Origin: Actinomadura terrae | Lineage (GTDB): Bacteria; Actinomycetota; Actinomycetes; Streptosporangiales; Streptosporangiaceae | Length of the DNA stretch: 64,000 nt | Assembly: GCF_022751215.1 (NCBI RefSeq) | Contig: NZ_JAICDG010000002.1 | Span: forward strand, 248,001-312,000 | Direction of reading: 5' to 3' | Shown: positions 32,295 to 41,179 of the stretch, piece by piece | Numbering within the stretch: position 1 is the stretch's first letter | Layout of the letters: each line of letters begins with the position of its first letter | Notes under the pieces: generated by a model | The model's input: only the letters and a program-made list of their open reading frames with translations | Databases searched by the model: none | Told to the model about the DNA's origin: nothing | Made by a program: the position numbers and the translations under genes

Positions 32295-33674
32295 ATGGTC
32301 GACGCTCTGCTCGCGCTGCTGGCGACCCTTGGTGCCTTAGTGGCCACCGGGTTGCTGATCACGCGCGCCTACAAGGACCGGCTGCTCTACCTGATCAGCT
32401 GGTCCATCACCCAGGTCGGGCTGACGCTCGCGCTGCTGGCGATGGGCATCGGCTTCCTGGCCGGGTTCAACGGGCCGCTGTTCCGCGTCGCCGAACTCGG
32501 CGCCGCGATGATCGGGCCGGTCTGGCTCGCGCTCGGCATCATCGAGTTGATCGCGCGGTACGTGCAGGTGCGGTTCGCCGCGTGGCTGTTCGCGGTGTCC
32601 TACACGCTCGTCGCGCTCGTGATCCTCATGGTCGACCCGCTGAAGGGGTCGCTGAGCAAGAGCCTGCCGAAGCCGGGCGACACCTACGACGCGCTGCCGC
32701 TGCTGCTCATCGACGGCGCGCACGTGGTCGCGGTGATCGCGCTCGTCGGCTGCACCGGCGTCACCGCCTGGCTCGCGAGCAAGCAGGACCGCGAGGCCGG
32801 GGAGCTGCTGATCCCGGTCGCGCTGCTCGCGCTCGCCGGGGTGCTGGTGGTCAGCGGCAGCCGCGGGCTGCTGCCCGCCCCGATCGCGATCATCGCCCTG
32901 GGCGCCGCCGCCGGGCTGGTCTGGTACGGCGCGATGCGCATCGCGCCCGGCTACGAGGGCGACGAGCGCTACGACGACGACTACGCCCAGCAGTACCGGG
33001 ACGAGCCCGCCACCGGCTACGAGCAGCAGGGGTACGAGGATCAGGGTTTCGAGCAGCAGGGTTTCGAGCAGCCGGGCCTGGCCGCGCCCCAGCCGCGGCA
33101 CGAGCTGGCCGCCGCGCCGACCCCGCCTCCCGTGCCCCAGCCGGGGCAGCCGCCCGCGACCAAGCGCGGCGAGCTGCGCTTCCCCGAGCAGGCCCCGGCC
33201 GACGAGCTGCGCTTCCCCGACGCGCCGGGCCTGCTGGACGACCCGTCCGCCGACCCGGCCGGGCCGACCTCCATCGACGGCCTCCGCGGCCCCGTGCCCC
33301 GGCCCGCCCCGCCGGGCGGGTTCGGCGGCGCCGACCTGCCGGGCGGCTGCGGGCAGATCACCGTCTACACCCTCCTGGAGGGACGCGAGGACGCCTTCGA
33401 CCGCCTCGCCGCCAACCTCGTCCAGGCCGCGCGGGCGGCCGAGCCCGACACCGTGATCTTCGCCTCGCACGAGGTGGTGGGCGCGCCCACGCAGCGGATC
33501 TTCTACCAGGTCTTCCGGGACGAGGCGGCCTTCGCCGCGCACCGGCGCCAGCCGCACCTCCAGCGGTTCCTCGCCGAGTCCCGCACGCACGTGCTGGCGA
33601 CGAACGTGATCGAGCTGCGGCTCGGCGCCGCCAAGCTCCCGCTGCCCGCCGCGCCCGAGTTCCCCGGGAGGTGA
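32295..33674 (+). CDS. Polytopic membrane protein fused to an antibiotic-biosynthesis-monooxygenase-like domain
   Basis: A 459-residue fusion. Residues 1-215 hold about seven hydrophobic segments (e.g. LALLATLGALVATGLLITRA, PVWLALGIIELIARYV, APIAIIALGAAAGLVWYG). Residues ~220-350 are a disordered linker with YEQQGYEDQGFEQQGFEQ repeats and two ELRFPEQ/ELRFPDA motifs. Residues ~355-459 form an ABM-like ferredoxin fold (GQITVYTLLEGREDAFDRLA, FYQVFRDEAAFAAHRRQPHL). The ABM domain is predicted cytosolic; it may be a sensor or quinone-related oxygenase. There are three bases between its stop and the glutaredoxin start. Confidence 0.75.
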   Translation: MVDALLALLATLGALVATGLLITRAYKDRLLYLISWSITQVGLTLALLAMGIGFLAGFNGPLFRVAELGAAMIGPVWLALGIIELIARYVQVRFAAWLFAVSYTLVALVILMVDPLKGSLSKSLPKPGDTYDALPLLLIDGAHVVAVIALVGCTGVTAWLASKQDREAGELLIPVALLALAGVLVVSGSRGLLPAPIAIIALGAAAGLVWYGAMRIAPGYEGDERYDDDYAQQYRDEPATGYEQQGYEDQGFEQQGFEQPGLAAPQPRHELAAAPTPPPVPQPGQPPATKRGELRFPEQAPADELRFPDAPGLLDDPSADPAGPTSIDGLRGPVPRPAPPGGFGGADLPGGCGQITVYTLLEGREDAFDRLAANLVQAARAAEPDTVIFASHEVVGAPTQRIFYQVFRDEAAFAAHRRQPHLQRFLAESRTHVLATNVIELRLGAAKLPLPAAPEFPGR

Positions 33675-33676
33675 CG

Positions 33677-33964
33677 GTGGAGCCCAACACTGTGGAGCCC
33701 CACACGGCGGAAGCCATCACGATCACGCTGCTCGGCAAGCCGGGCTGCCACCTGTGCGACGACGCCCGCGCGGTGATCGAGCGCGTCGCGGGCGAGCTGG
33801 AGGTGCCCTGGGAGGAGCGCGACATCACCCGCTCCGAGGAGGACACCCGGCTCTACTGGGAGCAGATCCCGGTCACGCTGATCAACGGCGTCCAGCACGA
33901 CTTCTGGCGGGTGGACGAGAACCGCCTCCGCGCCGCGATCGCGAAACTCCGCGCCGCCCGCTGA
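33677..33964 (+). CDS. Glutaredoxin-family protein
   Basis: A 95-residue thioredoxin-fold protein with redox motif KPGCHLCDDA and the cis-Pro region IPVTLINGVQ. Relatives are regularly encoded just upstream of rex-hemA in actinobacteria. The start is taken as GTG 33677 because GGGAGG lies five bases upstream; GTG 33671 is also in frame. A role in thiol redox balance near the Rex/haem genes is plausible but unproven. Confidence 0.85.
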   Translation: MEPNTVEPHTAEAITITLLGKPGCHLCDDARAVIERVAGELEVPWEERDITRSEEDTRLYWEQIPVTLINGVQHDFWRVDENRLRAAIAKLRAAR

Positions 33965-34159
33965 CCCGCGTCCCGCCACGCGCGTCCCCGAGGTGCCCGA
34001 CATCTCCTGAGATCGAGGACGGTCGGCTGTCTGGTCGGTCACATCCGGCGGAGCCGGGGCGGGCGCCGCGTCCGCCGGAACGGTCCGCCGGCCCCTGCTG
34101 GACGGGGCATTCCGCGCGCCGCGCCTGGCCAGCGATGATCGCGCTAGCAGGGGGGCACT

Positions 34160-34177
34160 TTGTGCGCGTATTCACAA
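34160..34177. promoter_or_regulatory. Rex operator upstream of rex-hemACD
   Basis: TTGTGCGCGTATTCACAA fits the Rex operator pattern (TTGTG, 8 bases, CACAA) described for Streptomyces. It lies 120 bases before the rex start, implying autoregulation and redox control of the haem genes. The surrounding gap (33965-34296) is 332 bases and holds no gene that I can see. Confidence 0.85.
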
Positions 34178-34296
34178 AGGCTTAACCTGGTCGGTAGCCC
34201 CGGGGGGTCAGGCCGCGGCCGTGCGGCCCGGCCAGGCGAGCCGGGGTGAGGGGTGCACCGGCCCCGCCTCAGCGTCGAGCCCCGAAGAAGCAGGCC

Positions 34297-35025
34297 GTGA
34301 CTCAGAACCGTCAGCGCGACCGCGGCATCCCCGAAGCCACCGTGGCGCGCCTCCCCGTTTACCTGCGGGCCCTGACCGGGCTCCAGGAGCGCGAGGTGGC
34401 GACCGTCTCGTCGGAGGAGCTGGCCGCCGCCGCCGGCGTGAACTCCGCCAAGCTCCGCAAGGACCTGTCCCACCTCGGCTCGTACGGGACGCGCGGCGTC
34501 GGCTACGAGGTCGAGTACCTCGTCTACCAGATCTCCCGCGAGCTCGGCCTGACCCAGGACTGGGTCGTCGCCATCATCGGCGTCGGCAACCTCGGCCGCG
34601 CGCTGGCCGGATACGGCGGGTTCGCGTCCCGCGGCTTCCGGGTGGCGGGCCTGCTCGACGCCGACGAGGCCATCGTCGGCCAGGAGATCTCCGGCATGAC
34701 CGTGGCGCATATCGACCGGCTGGAGGACATGATCGCCGAGCACGGCGTGTCCATCGCCGTGATCGCGACGCCGGCGGGCGCCGCGCAGGTCGTCTGCGAC
34801 CGGGTGGTGGCGGCCGGCGTCACGAGTGTCCTGAACTTCGCGCCTGTCGTACTCTCCGTACCAGAAGGTGTGGATGTGCGTAAGGTCGACTTGTCCATCG
34901 AATTGCAGATCCTCGCTTTCCACGAGCAGCGCAAGGCCGGAGGCCCAGGGGACTATGAACCCGGGGCGGGCGGCGGTGACGCGCCTCCCGGCCCCACGCA
35001 GTACGTGGAGGCGGTAGAGGCGTGA
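34297..35025 (+). CDS. rex: Redox-sensing transcriptional repressor Rex
   Basis: A 242-residue NADH/NAD sensor. The N-terminal winged helix includes VSSEELAAAAGVNSAKLRKD followed by LSHLGSYGTRGVGYEV. The Rossmann domain has IIGVGNLGRALAGYGGF near residue 90 and the domain-swapped C-terminal helix (IELQILAFHEQR). It releases DNA when NADH is high. GTG 34297 matches the family N-terminus; an ATG-type start further upstream would add a non-conserved leader. It is the first gene of the hem operon, with ~100 bases to hemA. Confidence 0.95.
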   Translation: MTQNRQRDRGIPEATVARLPVYLRALTGLQEREVATVSSEELAAAAGVNSAKLRKDLSHLGSYGTRGVGYEVEYLVYQISRELGLTQDWVVAIIGVGNLGRALAGYGGFASRGFRVAGLLDADEAIVGQEISGMTVAHIDRLEDMIAEHGVSIAVIATPAGAAQVVCDRVVAAGVTSVLNFAPVVLSVPEGVDVRKVDLSIELQILAFHEQRKAGGPGDYEPGAGGGDAPPGPTQYVEAVEA

Positions 35026-35125
35026 CGGCAGATGCGCGGCGTCGGCGGCGTTGATGTCGGCAAGGGCTTGACGATGCTCGACGGTGCTCGACGGTGGGGA
35101 GAGGCGTGATGGCGGGAGAGACGGT

Positions 35126-36739
35126 ATGAGCGTGTTGGTCGTGGGGCTCAGTCACCGCAGCGCCCCGGTGGCCGTGCTCGAACGCACGGCGGTGACCGGG
35201 GACGATCTGGCCAAGCTGCTGACCTCCGTGCACGGCGCCGCGAACGTCGCCGAGGCCGCCATCGTCTCGACCTGCAACCGGGTCGAGGTGTACGCGGTGG
35301 TCGACAAGTTCCACGGCGGCGTCTCGGCGATCTCCGAGCTGCTCGCCCTGCACTCGGGCGTCCCGCTGGAGGATCTGACCCGGTACCTGTACGTCCACTA
35401 CGAGGAGCGGGCCGTCCAGCACGTGTTCGCGGTGGCGTGCGGGCTGGAGTCGATGGTCGTCGGCGAGGGGCAGATCCTCGGCCAGATGCGGCAGGCGTTC
35501 CGGCTCGCGCAGGAGCACCGGACGCTCGGCCGCGACCTGCACGACGTCCTCCAGCAGGCGCTGCGGGTGGGCAAGCGCGCCCACCACGAGACCGGGATCG
35601 ACAAGGCCGGGGCGTCGCTGGTCAGCGTGGGCCTGGAGGTCGCCGAGCGGCACCTCGGCCCGCTGCCCGGCGTGCGCGCGCTGGTCGTTGGCGCCGGGTC
35701 GATGAGCTCGCTCGCCGCCGCGACGCTGAGCCGCGCCGGAGCCCGCGAGATCGTCGTCGCGAACCGCACGCACGCGCGCGCGGTGCGGCTGGCGGAGTCG
35801 CTGGAGGTCCCCGCCCGCGCCATCGAGCTCGCCGACCTGGACGAGGCGATCACCGACGCCGACCTCGTCGTGTCCTGCACCGGCGCGGCCGGGCTCGTGC
35901 TCACCGCCGAGCGGCTGCGCGCCCGCGGCGTCGGCGCCGACGGCCGCCGCCGCTTCTTCCTCGACCTCGCGCTCCCGCACGACATCGACCGCGCCGTCCG
36001 CGACCTGGCCGGCGCGGCGCTCGCCGGGCTCGACGACCTGCGCACCGCGCAGGAGGCCCGCCGGGCGATCGGGCCCGAGGCGGTCGAGGCCGCCCGCGTG
36101 ATCGTGCGCGAGGAGGTCGCCGCGTTCCTCGGCGCCGCCCGCGCCGCCGCCGTCGCGCCGACGGTCGTCGCGCTGCGCAGCAAGGCCGCCGAGGTCGTGC
36201 GGTCGGAGCTGGCCCGGCTCGGCGGACGGCTGCCCGAGCTGGACGAGCGGGCCCGCAAGGAGATCGACCAGACCGTCCGGCGCGTGGTGGACAAGCTGCT
36301 GCACGCGCCGACTGTCCGGGTCAAGGAGCTGGCGGCGGCGCCGGGCGGCGACTCCTACGCCGTCGCGCTCCGCGAGCTGTTCGACCTGGACCCGAAGGCG
36401 CCCGAGGCCGTCACGCGCCCGGACCTGCGCGAGGGGGAGCCGCAGTCGGCGCGGGAGTCGGGACGCGCGTCCCGGCAGATCTCCCGCGGGACCGCCCCCT
36501 TTCGGAACGGCGCCGCGCGTTCGGCGCCCGCCGCCCCTACGGTGGAATCGGGCATGCGGGAGGAATGCGCGGACGCCGACTGCCTGAGCGGCGGTCCGAT
36601 CGAGGCGGCCGGTGCGGCGGCTAGCGCGATCGAGGCGATCGAGGGGCCCGGCGGGGTGACCGCCGAGACCGTCACCGCGCAGGCCGCGAGCGTCCGCGCG
36701 GTGAGCGGCCGCGACCCGCGCGGCGAGGGAGAGCAGTGA
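35126..36739 (+). CDS. hemA: Glutamyl-tRNA reductase
   Basis: A 537-residue enzyme that reduces glutamyl-tRNA to glutamate-1-semialdehyde, the first committed step of the C5 pathway. The catalytic Cys50 is in VSTCNRVEVY. The substrate region is CGLESMVVGEGQILGQMRQA, the NADPH fold is VVGAGSMSSLAAATL, and the dimerisation domain runs to about residue 430. The last ~110 residues are a low-complexity Ala/Gly/Glu-rich tail; Streptomyces HemA is also long. ATG 35126 has GGGAGAG upstream. It overlaps hemC by 4 bases (GTGA). Confidence 0.95.
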   Translation: MSVLVVGLSHRSAPVAVLERTAVTGDDLAKLLTSVHGAANVAEAAIVSTCNRVEVYAVVDKFHGGVSAISELLALHSGVPLEDLTRYLYVHYEERAVQHVFAVACGLESMVVGEGQILGQMRQAFRLAQEHRTLGRDLHDVLQQALRVGKRAHHETGIDKAGASLVSVGLEVAERHLGPLPGVRALVVGAGSMSSLAAATLSRAGAREIVVANRTHARAVRLAESLEVPARAIELADLDEAITDADLVVSCTGAAGLVLTAERLRARGVGADGRRRFFLDLALPHDIDRAVRDLAGAALAGLDDLRTAQEARRAIGPEAVEAARVIVREEVAAFLGAARAAAVAPTVVALRSKAAEVVRSELARLGGRLPELDERARKEIDQTVRRVVDKLLHAPTVRVKELAAAPGGDSYAVALRELFDLDPKAPEAVTRPDLREGEPQSARESGRASRQISRGTAPFRNGAARSAPAAPTVESGMREECADADCLSGGPIEAAGAAASAIEAIEGPGGVTAETVTAQAASVRAVSGRDPRGEGEQ

Positions 36740-37689
36740 GCAGTCCAGGGGCAGTGAGCAGCACGGGGGACGGCGGGCCGCTGCGGCTCGGCACCCGCAG
36801 GAGCCTGCTGGCGATGGCGCAGTCGCAGCAGGTCGCGGACGCCCTGACGCGGCGGACCGGGCATGCGGTCGAGCTGGTCGGGGTAACGACCGAGGGTGAT
36901 GTCTCCAAGGCGCTGCTGGCGCAGATCGGCGGGACCGGGGTCTTCGTCAACCGGCTGCGCGAGAAGCTGCTGTCCGGTGAGATCGACTTCGCCGTGCACT
37001 CGCTGAAGGACCTGCCGACGGGCCCGCCCGACGGGATCGCGCTCGCCGCGACCCCGGTCCGCGAGGACCCGCGGGACGCGCTGTGCGGCCCGGCCAAGCT
37101 GTCCGACCTGCCGCGCGGCGCGCGCGTCGGCACCGGTTCGCCGCGCCGCGCCGCGCAGCTGCGCGCGCTGCGTCCCGATCTGGAGGTCGTGCCGATCCGC
37201 GGCAACGCCGACACGCGGCTGCGCAAGGTCTCCGACGGCGAGCTCGACGCGGTCGTCCTCGCGTACGCGGGGCTGCGCCGCCTCGGCCGGGTGGAGGGCG
37301 TCGCCGAGGTGTTCGACCCCGACCAGATGCTCCCCGCCCCCGGGCAGGGCGCGCTCGCGCTCGAATGCCGCGCCGACCGGGACGACCTGCGCGCCCTGCT
37401 CGCGGCGGTCGACGACCCCGCGACCCGGCGCGCCGTCACCGCCGAGCGGACGGTGCTGGCGGTGCTGGAGGCGGGCTGCTCGGCGCCCGTGGGAACATAC
37501 GCTGCCGAAGAAGAAGAGAACCTGCGCCTGACCGCGACCGTCGTCGCCTACGACGGCGGCCGCCAGGTCAGGCTGTCCGCCAGCGGCCACCCGGAGCGGG
37601 CCGAGGAGCTCGGACGCGAACTCGCGCGCCGGCTGCTCGCCCAGGGGGCCGACCAGTTGATGGGGGAGCGCGACATTGAGCCCCGCTAG
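36736..37689 (+). CDS. hemC: Porphobilinogen deaminase (hydroxymethylbilane synthase)
   Basis: A 317-residue enzyme that joins four porphobilinogens into hydroxymethylbilane. The dipyrromethane cofactor attaches to Cys248 in EAGCSAPVG. Other signatures are DFAVHSLKDLPT (catalytic Asp), RVGTGSPRRAAQLRAL and PAPGQGALALECR. The GTG start overlaps hemA, and the 3' end overlaps hemD by 14 bases. Confidence 0.96.
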   Translation: MSSPGAVSSTGDGGPLRLGTRRSLLAMAQSQQVADALTRRTGHAVELVGVTTEGDVSKALLAQIGGTGVFVNRLREKLLSGEIDFAVHSLKDLPTGPPDGIALAATPVREDPRDALCGPAKLSDLPRGARVGTGSPRRAAQLRALRPDLEVVPIRGNADTRLRKVSDGELDAVVLAYAGLRRLGRVEGVAEVFDPDQMLPAPGQGALALECRADRDDLRALLAAVDDPATRRAVTAERTVLAVLEAGCSAPVGTYAAEEEENLRLTATVVAYDGGRQVRLSASGHPERAEELGRELARRLLAQGADQLMGERDIEPR

Positions 37690-39319
37690 CCAGAGCCCGG
37701 CGACCCAACCCGCGTCCCAGCGGGCCGCCGCGAAGACCACCAGGCCCGTGCCCGCCGGCGGGAGGACGGCCGACCCCGGCACCGTCGCCATCGTCGGCGT
37801 CGGCCCCGGCGATCCCGGCCTGCTGACGCTGCGCGCCGCCGCCGAGCTGGAGCGCGCCGACACCGTCGTCGTCAGCCGCGCCCACTGCCCCGCCGAGATC
37901 CTCGCGTACTGCCGTCCGGACGCGGAGATCATCGACTCCGCCGAGGGCGACCCGGCCAAGCTCGCCGCGCGCGCCGCGAAGGCGGGGCGGCGGGTCGTCC
38001 GGCTGTTCCAGGGCGATCCCGGCCTCGGCTGCGGGCTCGCCGACGAGGGGAGCGCGCTCGCGAAGGCGGGCGTGCCGTTCGAGGTCGTCCCCGGGGTGTC
38101 GGCGGTGACCGGCGTCCCCGGCTACGCGGGCATTCCGCTGACCGACGCCAAGCACCGCGAGGTCCGCGTCGTGGACGCCTCGCACGGCGGCGTCGACTGG
38201 GAGCGGTTCGCCGACCCGGCCGCGACGCTGGTGATCCTCGGCGCCGAGGACACGCTCGCCGAGACCGTCAAGGGGCTGGTCGCCGCGGGCCGTCCGGCGA
38301 GCACCCCCGCCGCGATGACCAGCCTCGGCACCACCACCGAGCAGGAGACCGTCGTCTCGACGCTGAACCGGCTGGTCGCCGACACCAAGGGCATGGAGTC
38401 CCCCGCGATGATCATCGTGGGCGACGTGGTCGGCTGGCGCGACAGGCTGTCGTGGTTCGAGACCAAGGCGCTGTTCGGCTGGCGGGTGCTCGTCCCGCGC
38501 ACCAAGGAGCAGGCGGCGTCGCTGTCGGACCAGCTCCGCGGCTACGGGGCCGTGCCCGACGAGGTCCCGACGATCTCCGTCGAGCCGCCCCGCACGCCCC
38601 AGCAGATGGACCGTGCCGTCAAGGGCCTCGTCACCGGGCGCTACGAGTGGGTGGTGTTCACCTCCACCAACGCCGTCAAGGCCGTCCGCGAGAAGTTCGT
38701 CGACTACGGCCTGGACGCCCGCGCGTTCGCCGGACTGAAGGTCGCCGCCGTCGGGGAGCAGACCGCCGCCGCGCTGGTCGAGTTCGGCATCCAGCCCGAC
38801 CTCACCCCGACCGGGCAGCAGTCCAGCGAGGGCCTGGCCGAGGTGTGGCCGCCCTACGACGAGGACCTCGACCCGATCAACCGCGTGCTGCTGCCGCGCG
38901 CCGACATCGCCACCGACACGCTCATCGCCCGGCTCACCGAACTCGGCTGGGAGTGTGAGGACGTGACCGCCTACCGCACGGTCCGGGCCGCGCCGCCGCC
39001 CGCGCCGATCCGCGAGGCGATCAAGGGCGGCGGGTTCGACGCGGTGCTGTTCACCTCCTCCTCCACGGTGAAGAACCTCATCGGGATCGCCGGCAAGCCG
39101 CACAACGTCACGGTCATCGCCGTGATCGGGCCGCAGACCGCGAAGACCGCCGAGGAGTACGGGCTGCGCGTGGACGTCATGGCCGACCGGCCCTCGGTCT
39201 CGGCGCTCGCCGAGGCGCTCGCCGAGTACGGGGCGAAGCGGAGGGCGGCCCAGATCGAGGCGGGGGACCCGCTCCGCAAGCCGAGCCAGATGCGCCGGGG
39301 AGCCCGCCGCCGCAAGTAG
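37676..39319 (+). CDS. hemD: Fused uroporphyrinogen-III C-methyltransferase / uroporphyrinogen-III synthase
   Basis: A 547-residue two-domain enzyme. Residues ~37-265 are a CobA-type SAM methyltransferase (VGVGPGDPGLLTLRAAAELE, RLFQGDPGLGCG, SPAMIIVGDVVGWR). Residues ~280-520 are a HemD domain (GWRVLVPRTKEQAASLSDQL, VVFTSTNAVKAV, VLFTSSSTVKN). It makes uroporphyrinogen III and can divert it to precorrin-2 for sirohaem or cobalamin. The start is a TTG at 37676 inside the end of hemC. In this family the CobA half is sometimes degenerate; here the SAM motifs look intact. Confidence 0.93.
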   Translation: MSPASQSPATQPASQRAAAKTTRPVPAGGRTADPGTVAIVGVGPGDPGLLTLRAAAELERADTVVVSRAHCPAEILAYCRPDAEIIDSAEGDPAKLAARAAKAGRRVVRLFQGDPGLGCGLADEGSALAKAGVPFEVVPGVSAVTGVPGYAGIPLTDAKHREVRVVDASHGGVDWERFADPAATLVILGAEDTLAETVKGLVAAGRPASTPAAMTSLGTTTEQETVVSTLNRLVADTKGMESPAMIIVGDVVGWRDRLSWFETKALFGWRVLVPRTKEQAASLSDQLRGYGAVPDEVPTISVEPPRTPQQMDRAVKGLVTGRYEWVVFTSTNAVKAVREKFVDYGLDARAFAGLKVAAVGEQTAAALVEFGIQPDLTPTGQQSSEGLAEVWPPYDEDLDPINRVLLPRADIATDTLIARLTELGWECEDVTAYRTVRAAPPPAPIREAIKGGGFDAVLFTSSSTVKNLIGIAGKPHNVTVIAVIGPQTAKTAEEYGLRVDVMADRPSVSALAEALAEYGAKRRAAQIEAGDPLRKPSQMRRGARRRK

Positions 39320-39382
39320 CCGAGCCGCAACCAAGGCCCAGCCGCGAGTAGCCCAGACACGCCGAAGAGCTGGAGAAGGACG

Positions 39383-40363
39383 ATGACCGCTCAGTTCCCC
39401 GTCGCGCGCCCCCGGCGCCTGCGCCGCACCCCCGCGCTGCGCCGGATGGTCGCCGAGACCCGGCTCAGCCCCGCCGAGCTGGTGCTGCCCATGTTCGTCA
39501 AGGAGGGCATCACCGAGCCGCAGCCCATCGCGTCCATGCCGGGCGTGGTGCAGCACACCCGTGACAGCCTCCGCAAGGCCGCGCACGAGGCCGTCGAGGC
39601 GGGCGTCGGCGGGCTCATCCTGTTCGGCATCCCCGCCGTGAAGGACGGCGTCGGCTCGGGCGCCGACGACCCGGCCGGGATCGTCCAACTCGCGCTGCGC
39701 GACCTGACCACCGACCTCGGCGACGCGACCGTGGTCATGACGGACCTGTGCCTGGACGAGTACACCGACCACGGGCACTGCGGCGTCCTCACCGGCGCGG
39801 GCGAGATCGACAACGACGCGACGCTGGAGCGCTACGCCTCGATCGCGGTCGCGCAGGCGGCGGCGGGCTCGGCGGTGATCGGCCCGTCCGGGATGATGGA
39901 CGGCCAGGTCGGCGCGATCCGCGAGGCCCTCGACGGCGCCGGCTACCAGGACATCTCGATCCTCGGCTACTCGGTGAAGTACGCCTCGGCCTACTACGGG
40001 CCGTTCCGCGAGGCCGCCGAGTGCGCGCCCCAGTTCGGCGACCGCTCCACCCACCAGCAGGACCCGGCCAACGCCGAGGAGTCGCTCCGCGAGGTCTTCC
40101 TCGACCTCGACGAGGGCGCCGACATGGTCATGGTGAAGCCCGCGGGCGCCTACCTCGACATCGTCCGCCGGGTCCGCGACGCGGTCGACGTGCCCGTCGT
40201 CGCCTACCAGGTCAGCGGCGAGTACTCGATGATCGAGGCCGCCGCCGAGCGGGGCTGGATCGACCGGGAGCGCACGATCCACGAGTCGCTGATCTCGATG
40301 CGCCGCGCCGGCGCCGACCTCATCCTGACCTACTGGGCCACCGAAGTGGCCCGCGCGCTCTGA
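39383..40363 (+). CDS. hemB: Delta-aminolevulinic acid dehydratase (porphobilinogen synthase)
   Basis: A 326-residue TIM-barrel enzyme that condenses two 5-aminolevulinates. Schiff-base lysines are in [14 protein letters not shown] and [12 protein letters not shown]. The metal-site region reads [17 protein letters not shown] 39383 follows GGAGAAGG. It lies 63 bases after hemD, last in the operon, followed by a hairpin. Confidence 0.96.
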   Translation: MTAQFPVARPRRLRRTPALRRMVAETRLSPAELVLPMFVKEGITEPQPIASMPGVVQHTRDSLRKAAHEAVEAGVGGLILFGIPAVKDGVGSGADDPAGIVQLALRDLTTDLGDATVVMTDLCLDEYTDHGHCGVLTGAGEIDNDATLERYASIAVAQAAAGSAVIGPSGMMDGQVGAIREALDGAGYQDISILGYSVKYASAYYGPFREAAECAPQFGDRSTHQQDPANAEESLREVFLDLDEGADMVMVKPAGAYLDIVRRVRDAVDVPVVAYQVSGEYSMIEAAAERGWIDRERTIHESLISMRRAGADLILTYWATEVARAL

Positions 40364-40389
40364 GCCCCGCTGGTTCCGTGCGCCTTTGA

Positions 40390-40438
40390 CCCCCGGTTAC
40401 CCAGAATCCCCTAGTTACTTAGGGTGGGTTACCGGGGG
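40390..40438 (+). terminator. Nested hairpin after hemB, probable terminator
   Basis: CCCCCGGTTACCC (40390-40402) pairs with GGGTTACCGGGGG (40426-40438), with one mismatch. An inner CCCTA/TAGGG stem lies at 40409-40413 and 40420-40424. It closes the hem operon. Because the GGTTACC element repeats, a regulatory role for the next gene is also possible. Confidence 0.55.
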
Positions 40439-40519
40439 TTGCCGTGTGCCCGGGGGCCGGACGGCGGCATCATCGTCCTAAGAGGAACCCACGGGCGACG
40501 TTGGGAAACGGGGGGCGAC

Positions 40520-41164
40520 ATGCTGGCGGTCACGGGGAACAGGCGGCAGCGGGCGGCGCGCGACCGGATGGCGGCGGCGGCTCTGGAGTACGCCGTGCTG
40601 GGCTGGCCGTGCTTCCCCGGGGCGCATCCGCCGGTCGGCGGCGACCGGGCGTGCTCGTGCGACCGGGTCGGCTGTCCCGACCCGGGCGCGCACCCGGTGT
40701 CGGCGGCGTGGAAGCTTGAGGCGAGCGTCGACCCGGCCATGATCCGGCGCTGGTGGGCCGAGCGGCCGCGCGCCAACCTCGTCCTGCCGACGGGACGGGT
40801 CTTCGACGTGATCGACGTCCCGGCGACGGCGGGCGCGCGGGCGCTGGAGCGGATCGCGCGCGACGACCTGCCGGTGGGGCCGGTCGCGAGCGTCGGCGGC
40901 GAGCGGCACCTGTTCTTCGTCGCGACGCGCGGCGCCCCCGCCGACGAGGACGAGTGGTGGTCCTGCCACCTCGACACCTCGCCCGAGACCGTCACCGAGA
41001 CGCCCGGCATGCGGTGGCACTGCCGCGACAGCTACGTGATGGCGCCGCCGTCCGTCCTGCCCTACGGGCGGGACGTGGGCTGGCTGCGCGCACCGGAGAA
41101 GGGCGGCCTGCCCGACCCGCTGCGGCTGCTCGAAGTGCTCTCCGACAGCTGCGAGGACGCCTGA
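40520..41164 (+). CDS. Bifunctional primase/polymerase-domain protein (stand-alone prim-pol)
   Basis: A 214-residue protein with only the N-terminal prim-pol domain, lacking a helicase. The family signature is LGWPCFPGAHPPVGGDRACS plus CDRVGCPDPGAHP, a Cys/His-rich opening. RRWWAERPRANLVLPTG and FDVIDVP (possible metal-binding acidic residues) follow. Such short members are widespread in actinobacteria next to the rex/hem genes and their role is unknown. ATG 40520 has GGGGGCGAC ahead. Confidence 0.8.
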   Translation: MLAVTGNRRQRAARDRMAAAALEYAVLGWPCFPGAHPPVGGDRACSCDRVGCPDPGAHPVSAAWKLEASVDPAMIRRWWAERPRANLVLPTGRVFDVIDVPATAGARALERIARDDLPVGPVASVGGERHLFFVATRGAPADEDEWWSCHLDTSPETVTETPGMRWHCRDSYVMAPPSVLPYGRDVGWLRAPEKGGLPDPLRLLEVLSDSCEDA

Positions 41165-41179
41165 CGCGGTCTCAGGAGG

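Noticed and set aside
37568..40282. 904-codon open frame antisense to hemD and hemB
   Set aside because: Low-complexity translation; the plus-strand genes have complete catalytic motifs.
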